From: JAKLFA01 sp038222225
Lineage (GTDB): Bacteria; Omnitrophota; Gorgyraeia; Zapsychrales; JANLHA01
Assembly: GCA_038222225.1 (NCBI GenBank)
Contig: JBBRHV010000049.1
Location: 1 to 16,441, forward strand
Length of the DNA: 16,441 bases
Direction of reading: 5' to 3'
In this document: positions 1 to 6,662 of the stretch, in pieces
How positions within the stretch are numbered: the stretch's first letter is position 1
Layout: every line of letters starts with the position of its first letter
Translations under genes and position numbers: made by a program
The notes under the pieces: model-generated
Told to the model about the DNA's origin: nothing
The model's database searches: none
The model's input: the letters and a program-made list of their open reading frames with translations, nothing else

Positions 1-133
1 TCCATGCTGTTTAGAATAATGGTTTCGCCAGGGGGAGGCAAGTAGTTTTAGCAGATCTCTCTGTAAGAACAGAAGATAAGAATAATAAAACTAAAAACTT
101 TTTCCAGAACGAATAAAGGAGACAGGAGGAAAT
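1..133. other. Upstream intergenic region of the first gene
   Basis: No gene can be supported here. One frame is open from the window edge to a TAG at 43-45, which could be the last codons of a gene cut by the boundary, but 14 codons are too few to judge. The stretch from about 75 to 115 is A-rich, and the last bases hold a strong Shine-Dalgarno sequence (AGGAGG a few bases before the ATG at 134). I see no convincing promoter pair or terminator. Confidence 0.3.
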
Positions 134-574
134 ATGAAAAAGATATTATTGTTGATCGTGTTCTGTTGTCTGGTGGTACCGGTCTGGGCTCAACCGGCCG
201 GGACGCGCCTAACGGGGGAGGACACGGAGCAGCGGGTCCGGGTTTTTAAAGAGCTGATCCGTGACGTTGATGCCAAATCGCTGCAGCAGACGATTCGTGA
301 GATCGAAGGCGCGGAGTACCCTCAGATCGAACTGCTGATGCAGGAAGCGATCGCCAAAACTTATGCCGATATTGTCCTTCAGGAAAAGGTCGTTGATCAA
401 AAGCAGAAAGAATGGCTCTACAGCATGGTGACCATTAATATGGCTTATTTGCAGTTTGGGGGCGGGCAAGATGATTCCGGCAACGCTTTAAACAGTCTGA
501 CCCGCAGAAAATTGAAGGAGTACTTACCGGCTGAGGTCCTGACCCATCCGGGCTTTCTGCAGAAGGTGGAGTGA
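134..574 (+). CDS. Small secreted helical protein of unknown function
   Basis: A 146-residue protein that I do not recognise. It starts at an ATG with a strong AGGAGG ribosome binding site. Residues 1-19 form a classical signal peptide (Lys-Lys, then a hydrophobic core containing Cys-Cys, ending in VWA before QP), so the mature protein should be periplasmic or exported. The mature part is charged and predicted helical by eye: a segment rich in Glu, Arg and Gln at about 30-90, then a shorter region with a Gly-Gly-Gly turn near 109-111. There is no lipobox cysteine, transmembrane segment or catalytic motif that I can identify. It stands apart from the following genes, separated by a 301-base repeat region, so context gives no function. 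That it is a real gene rests on the signal peptide and ribosome binding site. Confidence 0.75.
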   Translation: MKKILLLIVFCCLVVPVWAQPAGTRLTGEDTEQRVRVFKELIRDVDAKSLQQTIREIEGAEYPQIELLMQEAIAKTYADIVLQEKVVDQKQKEWLYSMVTINMAYLQFGGGQDDSGNALNSLTRRKLKEYLPAEVLTHPGFLQKVE

Positions 575-587
575 ATTATTTAATAGT

Positions 588-852
588 GTAGAGCGTAAAG
601 CGTAGAGAGAGAAGGGGACCGTTCCCGCTTGGGACATCTCTGCTTATTGCCCTGTCCTTTTTCGGGGACGGTCCCCTTTAGCACGCTTTGCGTTGATTTT
701 AAGGTTTTTCTCTCTGCGCTTTATGCCTCGGTGAACTCAGGACTTCCTTCGGTCGGCCTCACCCGGAGGTCTCGCCACTCCTTCGCACATTGCGTGCTCA
801 GTCGCGCTTTACGCTGTTTTTAAGGTTTTTCCCTCTACGCTTTACGCTCTAC
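588..852. repeat. Compound intergenic repeat element (REP/MITE-like), filling the 575-875 gap
   Basis: This 301-base gap holds no gene. Its outer arms are an exact 20-nt inverted repeat, 588-607 against 833-852. Inside, 612-622 and 668-678 form an exact 11-nt inverted repeat, and the right arm belongs to the palindrome GGGGACGGTCCCC (664-676). A 45-nt direct repeat, 682-726 against 803-847, matches at 38 of 45 positions by my alignment. The middle (about 727-800) is more GC-rich and unlike the flanks. There is no transposase inside. The structure fits a non-autonomous palindromic repeat of the kind mobilised by REP-associated (Y1) transposases, but that link is inference. Folded as RNA, the 612-678 arms could also act as a terminator for the gene ending at 574. 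Confidence 0.65.
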
Positions 853-867
853 GCTCTACGCTTTATA
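833..867 (+). repeat. Tandem 7-nt repeat array (CTCTACG/CTTTACG)
   Basis: Five head-to-tail 7-nt units run from 833 to 867: CTCTACG, CTTTACG, CTCTACG, CTCTACG and a decayed CTTTATA. The reverse-complement units GTAGAGC, GTAAAGC and GTAGAGA lie at 588-608, forming the other arm of the surrounding element. The last unit runs into the putative -10 box of the epimerase promoter. Confidence 0.7.
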
Positions 868-869
868 AT
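841..869 (+). promoter_or_regulatory. Putative sigma70 promoter of the epimerase gene, possibly leaderless
   Basis: A perfect TATAAT (864-869) lies exactly 17 nt downstream of TTTACG (841-846), which matches the TTGACA consensus at four of six positions. With the usual start 6-7 bases after the -10 box, transcription would begin at or next to the A of the ATG at 876. The 20 bases before that ATG contain no Shine-Dalgarno sequence, which agrees with a leaderless message. The -35 box and spacer are made of the 7-nt repeat units, so the repeat seems to supply this promoter. Confidence 0.5.
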
Positions 870-875
870 ATCTCC

Positions 876-1955
876 ATGCCCAACCGCATTCTAAACGCCA
901 CGGTTTCTGATCTGAAAGCTCCCTTGATCTATCCTTTTCGTATTGCATCCGGGAAACACGATGCGCTTGAAAATGTTCTGCTGCGTATTGAGTGTAAAAA
1001 TGGGATCATCGGATTCGGCGAGGCGGCGGTGGCAACGCATATTACCGGCGAAACAGTTGCACAAACCAAGGCGAATCTTCAAGAGCTGGCCGGCCATCTC
1101 ATCGGCAAAGATGTCACAGATTTTTCTGCTTTCTCTGAAGCCGCTTCCAATAAGGTTACGAACAATGCGTCAGCCCTTGCGGCTGTTGAAATGGCCTTGC
1201 TGGATGCTTACACACGCAGCCTAAACAAGCCGCTGTGGAGATTTTTCGGAAAGACATTAAGCCGGGTGGTCACCGATATTACGGTCGTGATTTCAGAACT
1301 GCCGGAAACCAGAAAAGCGGCAAAAATATTTTACAGTCAGGGTTTTCGTACTTTTAAGATCAAAATTGGCCGTGATTTCGACACTGATATCAAACGCGTT
1401 AAGGCCGTGAGAAAAATCGCGCCGCGGGCAAAATTGATTCTGGATGCGAACCAGGCCTTCAGCGCTGATCAGGCGCTAGTTTTTTTAAGAGAACTTGAGA
1501 AGCTTCATATCCGGCCCATTCTCATCGAGCAGCCGGTGCCTAAAGCGGATTGGGAAGGCCTCACCAAGATTACGCGCGAGTCGCGGGTCAGAGTCTGCGC
1601 GGATGAGAGCGTGGCTAGTTTTAAGGATGCGTTATGGGCCGTTCGCAATAAGGCGGTCGATGTGATCAATATTAAATTTATGAAAACCGGCATTTTCGAA
1701 GCGCAAAAAATTGCCAGGCTGGCTGTTGAACACAATATCGAGTTGATGTTAGGGTCGATGATGGAAAGCCCTTTATCCGCTTTGGCAGCGGCGCATTTTG
1801 CCGGCGGCAGCGGGATTTTTAAATATATTGATCTGGATACGCCGTTCTTCATGAAGGAAAACATTTTAGAAAAAGCGCTTCTGGCTTCCAACGGGGTGTA
1901 TCATTTAAGAGAGGTTAAACAGGGGATAGGATTTGTTCCCAGTTCTAACGATTAA
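876..1955 (+). CDS. L-Ala-D/L-Glu type dipeptide epimerase (enolase superfamily)
   Basis: A 359-residue cytoplasmic enzyme of the mandelate-racemase/muconate-lactonizing branch of the enolase superfamily, with no signal peptide. The catalytic set is complete: K161-x-K163, metal ligands D190 (DAN), E218 (IEQP) and D243 (ADES), and the opposing base K267. D319-x-D321 near the end of the barrel matches the DxD that binds the dipeptide amino group in known Ala-Glu epimerases such as YkfB and YcjG. This motif separates them from o-succinylbenzoate synthases and muconate cycloisomerases. The expected reaction converts murein-derived L-Ala-D-Glu to L-Ala-L-Glu so that peptidases can use it. Downstream wall-peptide hydrolases support this role. 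No ribosome binding site precedes the ATG, which follows a putative promoter too closely for a leader. Exact dipeptide preference cannot be read from the sequence. Confidence 0.9.
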   Translation: MPNRILNATVSDLKAPLIYPFRIASGKHDALENVLLRIECKNGIIGFGEAAVATHITGETVAQTKANLQELAGHLIGKDVTDFSAFSEAASNKVTNNASALAAVEMALLDAYTRSLNKPLWRFFGKTLSRVVTDITVVISELPETRKAAKIFYSQGFRTFKIKIGRDFDTDIKRVKAVRKIAPRAKLILDANQAFSADQALVFLRELEKLHIRPILIEQPVPKADWEGLTKITRESRVRVCADESVASFKDALWAVRNKAVDVINIKFMKTGIFEAQKIARLAVEHNIELMLGSMMESPLSALAAAHFAGGSGIFKYIDLDTPFFMKENILEKALLASNGVYHLREVKQGIGFVPSSND

Positions 1956-1965
1956 GGAAAGACCA

Positions 1966-2757
1966 ATGAAAAAAATTTTCGTGTTATTGATTGTATGCTG
2001 CCTGGCGGGTGTGATGGCCTCGCCGGCACTGGCAGAGCTGGATCTCGATGGCCTTGCTCAGAAGGATATTGTGATGGTCAAAACTCTGCTGGAAAAACTG
2101 GAGCCGCTCACTAAGGCCAGAGAAAAAGAAGAGACACTCGCCACGCTGACCTTTGATGAACTGTATGCTCCTTTGAATGAGAAGGAGGCTCAGTTTTTGA
2201 AGGACTTCCAGAACCTGGATGCCAAGGAACTCAATGTCCGGATTCCGTTTCGCGGCATGGCCTCCGGCAAAGAACGGTTAACGAAAATTACGGGACAGAA
2301 GATCCGTTACGTTCGTGTTGAGAACGGTGATACCCATGAGATTGGCGTTCAGTATTTACCGCAAAATGTTTATGAACGATATCAGGACATGATGGCAGCC
2401 ATGGAAAAAGATCTCGGCAAACGCCTGCTGATCGAATCCGGATACCGCTCGAGCGCCTATCAGTTGTATCTGTTTGTGTTTTATTTGAGTAATCATAAGT
2501 ATTCTATCCGGGAAACCGTCAAGTTCGTGGCGCTTCCCGGCTACAGCGAACACGGCGCGCCGGCGTATCAGGCGATCGATTTTATCAATGAGTTCGGCAT
2601 TAACGGAGAATATAATACGAAAGAATTTGAGGACCTGCCGGAATATCAGTGGCTGCTCAAGCATGCTGGCGAGTTTGGGTTTGTTCAGTCGTATCCCAAG
2701 ACAGCGCAAAGCGGCATCACCTATGAGCCATGGCACTGGAGATTTGAGGCGCGCTGA
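1966..2757 (+). CDS. Secreted M15-family D,D/L,D-carboxypeptidase (VanY/LdcB-like)
   Basis: A 263-residue exported zinc peptidase that trims C-terminal residues from peptidoglycan stem peptides. I chose the ATG at 1966 over an in-frame TTG at 1933 because it follows AAGGAAAG and opens directly into a signal peptide (residues 1-23, ending SPALA). Residues 25-150 are a charged helical region without a recognised domain. The peptidase domain covers about 150-263: SGYRS (158-162), H196 and D205 as zinc ligands, and EPWHW (254-258) supplying catalytic E254 and zinc ligand H257. The H-to-D spacing is two residues longer than in the usual SxHxxGxAxD motif. The sequence does not tell whether it removes D-Ala or cuts after the diamino acid. 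The gene starts 10 bases after the epimerase stop, so the two are probably co-transcribed. Confidence 0.85.
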   Translation: MKKIFVLLIVCCLAGVMASPALAELDLDGLAQKDIVMVKTLLEKLEPLTKAREKEETLATLTFDELYAPLNEKEAQFLKDFQNLDAKELNVRIPFRGMASGKERLTKITGQKIRYVRVENGDTHEIGVQYLPQNVYERYQDMMAAMEKDLGKRLLIESGYRSSAYQLYLFVFYLSNHKYSIRETVKFVALPGYSEHGAPAYQAIDFINEFGINGEYNTKEFEDLPEYQWLLKHAGEFGFVQSYPKTAQSGITYEPWHWRFEAR

Positions 2758-2820
2758 GCAGGCCGGATAGGAATGTTCGATAAAGAACGGTGCTGGTTTT
2801 AGAACGAAGCGAGGAGAGAC

Positions 2821-4059
2821 ATGATGAATCAGACAAAAGGGACATTCTTAAAAAACTATGCGTTTTCGCTGATTTTGATCGGCTCGATCATGACCGGCTC
2901 GGTCATCGGATTGATCCTCAAGGAAAAGGCGGTTATCTTAAAACCTTTCGGCGATATTTTCTTGAATTTGCTTTTTATGATCGTGGTTCCGATGGTCTTT
3001 TTTTCGATCTCATCGGCGGTAGCCGGTATGTCCGATGTCCGCAGACTGGGAAAGATCCTATTTTGGATGCTGCTGATCTTTGTGGTGACCAGTTTCTTCT
3101 CCTCACTTCTCATGGTTGCGGCGGTCAAGATGTTCCCGCTGGCGCAGGGGATGCAGCTGCAACAGATTTCTGACTACCAACCGCAAGAGATCAATGTGGT
3201 CCAGCAGATCGTCAAGGCCTTGACTGTTTCTGATTTTAACGAGCTGTTGAGCAAAAAAAATATGCTGGCTCTGATCTTGTTTTCGATGCTGATCGGTCTG
3301 GCGGCCTCCACCTCGGGTGAAAAGGGAAAACCGTTCGTGCAGTTTTTGCAGGCGGCACGAGTGGTGGTGGAAAAGGCCATGTCGTTCATCATGCTGTATG
3401 CGCCGGTTGGGTTGGGGGCGTATTTCGCCTATTTGATCGGGACCTTCGGACCGCAGCTGTTTGGTTCGTATTTTAAAGCTATTGCTATTTATTATCCGGT
3501 CGCGATCGGGTATTTTGTGATTGGATTTTCTTTTTACGCGTATTTAGCCGGAGGAGTTGCCGCGGTCAAAACATTCTGGTCGAATATTCTTCCGGCGGCA
3601 GCCACGGCGTGGGCTACCGGGAGCAGCATTGCGACCATTCCGCTCAATTTAAAAGCCGCGGAGAAAATGGGCACGCCTAAAGATATCCGCGAGATGACGA
3701 TCCCGATCGGCGCCACGATCCATATGGATGGTTCCTGTTTGGCTGCGATTTTGAAGATCGCGCTTTTGTTCGGGATATTCGGCATGAGTTTTTCCGGCCC
3801 CAACGTGATCTTTTCGGCGATCGGGGTGGCGATCGTCTCCGGGGTGGTCATCAGCGGTATTCCCAGCGGCGGAATACTGGGAGAACTGATGATCGTGACC
3901 CTGTTCGGGTTTCCGATCCAGGCGTTACCGATGATCACCATGATCGGGACACTGGTGGATCCGGCAGCCACGATGGTCAACGCCACCGGTGACAATGTGG
4001 TTAGCATGCTGATCGCCAGGATTTTGAATGGGAAAGGATGGATGAATAAAGAAATATGA
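2821..4059 (+). CDS. DAACS-family sodium/proton-coupled amino acid symporter (GltP/SstT-like fold)
   Basis: A 412-residue inner-membrane transporter of the dicarboxylate/amino acid:cation symporter family, with GAGGAGAG before the ATG. The family core is clear: hairpin 1 with GSSIATIP (267-274), the TM7 motif HMDGS (301-305, usually NMDGT), hairpin 2 with IPSGG (347-351), and TM8 with D380 followed by MVNATGD (385-391). Aligned to archaeal GltPh, D380, N387 and D391 match D394, N401 and D405, but A383 stands where R397 contacts the acidic side chain. The TM7 Asn is His. The substrate may therefore be a neutral amino acid, or something larger, rather than glutamate or aspartate. It lies 63 bases after the carboxypeptidase and overlaps the DUF819 gene by 4 bases, so a role in uptake of wall-derived amino acids or peptides is a reasonable inference. 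Confidence 0.88.
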   Translation: MMNQTKGTFLKNYAFSLILIGSIMTGSVIGLILKEKAVILKPFGDIFLNLLFMIVVPMVFFSISSAVAGMSDVRRLGKILFWMLLIFVVTSFFSSLLMVAAVKMFPLAQGMQLQQISDYQPQEINVVQQIVKALTVSDFNELLSKKNMLALILFSMLIGLAASTSGEKGKPFVQFLQAARVVVEKAMSFIMLYAPVGLGAYFAYLIGTFGPQLFGSYFKAIAIYYPVAIGYFVIGFSFYAYLAGGVAAVKTFWSNILPAAATAWATGSSIATIPLNLKAAEKMGTPKDIREMTIPIGATIHMDGSCLAAILKIALLFGIFGMSFSGPNVIFSAIGVAIVSGVVISGIPSGGILGELMIVTLFGFPIQALPMITMIGTLVDPAATMVNATGDNVVSMLIARILNGKGWMNKEI

Positions 4060-5225
4060 TTCGCGCGCCCTTTTTCATTATTTTGACTCTCATTGCGATC
4101 GAGGCCTTTATTCTGGCTGTATCGGAGAAGGCGATCTACAAAAAATATTTTTCCTTTTTTCCGGCGGTGTTCTGGATTTATTTTTTGCCGATGCTGGCAT
4201 CCACGTTGGGACTGCTGGATGCTAAGAGCCCGGTCTACTCATTGATCACCAATCACCTGTTGCCGGCCAGTTTGATTTTGTTGTTGATGTGCGTGGATAT
4301 CAAGGCGATCATGCATCTGGGGCGGACCGCCTTGGGCATGTTTTTGATCGGGAGTTTAGGAATCATGACGGGTACGGTTTTGGTCTTTGCCCTTTTTAAG
4401 GGGATCGTGGGGCCGCAGTTTTGGGGCGGGTTCGGCGCGCTCTCGGCGTCCTGGACCGGCGGCAGCGCCAATATGATCGCGGCCAAAGAAGCCCTGTCAA
4501 CGCCGAGCGACGTGTTTCTGCCTATGGTGGTGGTGGATACGGTCGTGCCGTATGTCTGGATGGGACTTCTTGTGCTGATGGTCGGATGGCAAAAAGTGTT
4601 TGATCCGTGGAATCACGCGCAGACCGGTCTTTTGGAGGAATTCAACCGGAAAACAAGCAGTGTCTCGCTTCCAGCATTTGGAGGATGGCGTCTGAAGCAG
4701 ATCCTTTTGATTTTAGGCCTTGCGGCGGCGGGAAGCGTGACAGGGAGATTTTTGGCGCAGCGCCTGCCGGAAATTCCGGGCATTGTCTCAACCTATGCGT
4801 GGACAATCATTGTCGTTTCTGTGCTGGCAGTCGGGCTGTCGTTCACGCGCTGCCGGAAGCTCGAACATTATGGCGCTTCGCGCATGGGCACCTGGATCCT
4901 GTATCTTGTTTTAACCTCCATCGGCGCAAAAGCCAATTTGGGGAATTTGGAAAATTCACTCGTTTTGATCGCTGCCGGATTTTGTATTGTGCTGGTGCAC
5001 GCGCTGTTTATGCTGGCGGGCGCGCGTTTGTTGCGCGCGCCGTTGTTTTTGGTCGCGATCGCCAGCCAGGCCAATATCGGCGGGATTGCCTCAGCTCCGA
5101 TGGTAGCGGCCTTTTATCAGCCGAGCTTGGCTCCGGTCGGAGTGTTGTTGGCAGTTTTAGGAAATATTATCGGAACATATTTGGGGATCATAACCGGCCA
5201 GCTGTGCCACTGGATGATACAATGA
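4056..5225 (+). CDS. DUF819 family multi-spanning membrane protein, putative transporter
   Basis: A 389-residue protein with about ten hydrophobic segments and no signal peptide. It has the two hallmark motifs of DUF819 (YjcL-like) proteins: ASWTGGSANM at 131-140 in the first half, and a related ASQANIGGIASAPM in the second. These look like the matching broken-helix sites of an inverted-repeat transporter fold. No transport activity is established for the family as far as I know. The ATG overlaps the symporter stop and its own TGA overlaps the next ATG, so it is translationally coupled on both sides. Its place between a symporter and a wall-peptide hydrolase, in a run with a dipeptide epimerase, suggests a role in moving murein peptides across the inner membrane. 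That is inference from context only. Confidence 0.85.
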   Translation: MIRAPFFIILTLIAIEAFILAVSEKAIYKKYFSFFPAVFWIYFLPMLASTLGLLDAKSPVYSLITNHLLPASLILLLMCVDIKAIMHLGRTALGMFLIGSLGIMTGTVLVFALFKGIVGPQFWGGFGALSASWTGGSANMIAAKEALSTPSDVFLPMVVVDTVVPYVWMGLLVLMVGWQKVFDPWNHAQTGLLEEFNRKTSSVSLPAFGGWRLKQILLILGLAAAGSVTGRFLAQRLPEIPGIVSTYAWTIIVVSVLAVGLSFTRCRKLEHYGASRMGTWILYLVLTSIGAKANLGNLENSLVLIAAGFCIVLVHALFMLAGARLLRAPLFLVAIASQANIGGIASAPMVAAFYQPSLAPVGVLLAVLGNIIGTYLGIITGQLCHWMIQ

Positions 5226-6613
5226 AAACACACAGGAACATGTTCAGGTTTCTGATGGCTGTTGTTCTGCTGGGTTCTTTCGGCGGGTGCGGTCACGTTC
5301 CGCAAAGGCAAGAACTGCGGGCGCCCAGCATTTTACCGAATACGACGCGTCAGATGAAAACCGCCGGGTTCTGGATCGCGCGAGTCAATGAACCCGACCG
5401 GGTCATTTTAACGCAGCCGGACATTGCCGCGCTGAATGCGCGTAATCAAGACGCGAAGCTGACCGAAGATATCATCCTGATTCAAACGCCGGTGAAGGGC
5501 AAAGACGTGGCCGCGGGCTTAAGGAAATCCTTGAGCGCTATCCGGAAACAATCATTGTCTTTGGGATCCGGGGAAAAGGCAGGAGATGAATTTTTTGATC
5601 CCGTTTTACAACTCATGGATTTGGGATCTGTGCCGGAAAAGGTGAGCCTGCGTTATGGGCTGGCGGTTCACTACACAGACCAGCGTATTTTGCCGACGAT
5701 GAATGCGTTGTATGCACAACAGGGAGATGTTGATTTTGATGAGCTTCAAAACAGCGGTCTGGATGTCGGGACCCCGATCGTGATTCTGCATCAAAGCCGC
5801 GACGGACAATGGCTCTACGGCAGGACGCAGCTGTCAACGGGTTGGGTTCAGGCGCAGGATGTTGCGATCGCAAGTCTCGATGATATCCGGCGTTATTCAG
5901 CCCGGGAACAATTTATCGTTGTGACTGTCCCTAAGGCGGATGTCTTTTTGGATCAAGAGCTGACGCAATATGCTGACTATGTTCGCATGGGAAGTCTTTT
6001 ACCGCTGGTCAGGGAAAACGGCAAGACGGTTGTAGTCAGGACACCTGCGCGCAATGCTGAGGGGGCATTGCTGGAAATTTCCGGATACCTGAAAGCAGAG
6101 CAGGTCAGCGTCGGGTTTTTGCCTTACACAGCGAGAAACATGATGGAGCAGGCCTTTAAAATGCTCAACAGCCCGTATGGCTGGGGCGGCATGTACGGTG
6201 AACAAGATTGTTCGCGTTTTATTCAGGAGGTGTTCTCAACCGTTGGGATCGTGATGCCGCGGAACTCAGGTCAACAAGCCAAAGTCGGTGTTTTAGCAGC
6301 AACTTTTTCTGACCGGGACGATCCTGATGTTAAAGCCGGGGCGTTGCAACAGCAGGCCGTCGGCGGAATCACCACGCTGTATATGAAAGGCCATATCATG
6401 CTTTATCTGGGAGCGGTGGATGGCCGCTCTTTTGCCATTCATGCGCCCTGGGGTTACCGGGAGGCGTGTCCGCAGAAGGCAAACAGCCGGGAATGCCGTC
6501 AAGACACGGTTCGTGTCATGAACCGTGTGGTTGTCAGCGACCTGTCGCTGGGACAAGGTTCCCGGAAGGGATCATTGATCGAGCGGCTGTTGAGTGTGCG
6601 CAGGGTGGAATAA
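5222..6613 (+). CDS. NlpC/P60 (C40) peptidase lipoprotein with N-terminal SH3 domains
   Basis: A 463-residue predicted lipoprotein: hydrophobic residues 8-20 end in SFGGC, making C23 the likely lipidation site, although this lipobox is not ideal. Residues 55-75 (PDRVILTQPDIAALNARN) match the N-terminal stabilising region of the C40 group related to YkfC and Bacteroides dipeptidyl-peptidase VI. Two SH3-like segments follow at about 150-215 and 228-298. The catalytic domain covers about 303-445, with nucleophile C330 (EQDCSRF), H391 (KGHIMLYLG) and a third polar residue, probably H407 (AIHAPWG). Relatives cut after D-Glu and release L-Ala-D-Glu from stem peptides, the substrate of the epimerase encoded upstream. 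The start at 5222 uses an ATGA overlap and begins the lipoprotein signal. The frame stays open upstream to 4607 only by chance, across DUF819. Confidence 0.88.
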   Translation: MKTHRNMFRFLMAVVLLGSFGGCGHVPQRQELRAPSILPNTTRQMKTAGFWIARVNEPDRVILTQPDIAALNARNQDAKLTEDIILIQTPVKGKDVAAGLRKSLSAIRKQSLSLGSGEKAGDEFFDPVLQLMDLGSVPEKVSLRYGLAVHYTDQRILPTMNALYAQQGDVDFDELQNSGLDVGTPIVILHQSRDGQWLYGRTQLSTGWVQAQDVAIASLDDIRRYSAREQFIVVTVPKADVFLDQELTQYADYVRMGSLLPLVRENGKTVVVRTPARNAEGALLEISGYLKAEQVSVGFLPYTARNMMEQAFKMLNSPYGWGGMYGEQDCSRFIQEVFSTVGIVMPRNSGQQAKVGVLAATFSDRDDPDVKAGALQQQAVGGITTLYMKGHIMLYLGAVDGRSFAIHAPWGYREACPQKANSRECRQDTVRVMNRVVVSDLSLGQGSRKGSLIERLLSVRRVE

Positions 6614-6662
6614 TGGAGCAGAGGGATGAGGGAAGAGTGGGGAGGGGAAAAACATAAAAAAA

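Noticed and set aside
629..823. 64-codon open frame in the first intergenic region
   Set aside because: It consists of the repeat element, has no ribosome binding site, and its translation is a low-information Ser/Leu/Arg-rich sequence.
3534..4007. 157-codon minus-strand frame opposite the symporter
   Set aside because: It is the antisense reflection of conserved symporter motifs; the Pro/Ile-rich translation has no family features.
4607..5221. Open frame extending the NlpC/P60 gene upstream by 205 codons
   Set aside because: It lies wholly inside DUF819 in another frame, has an Arg-, Cys- and Gly-rich shadow composition, and would bury the lipoprotein signal that begins at 5222.
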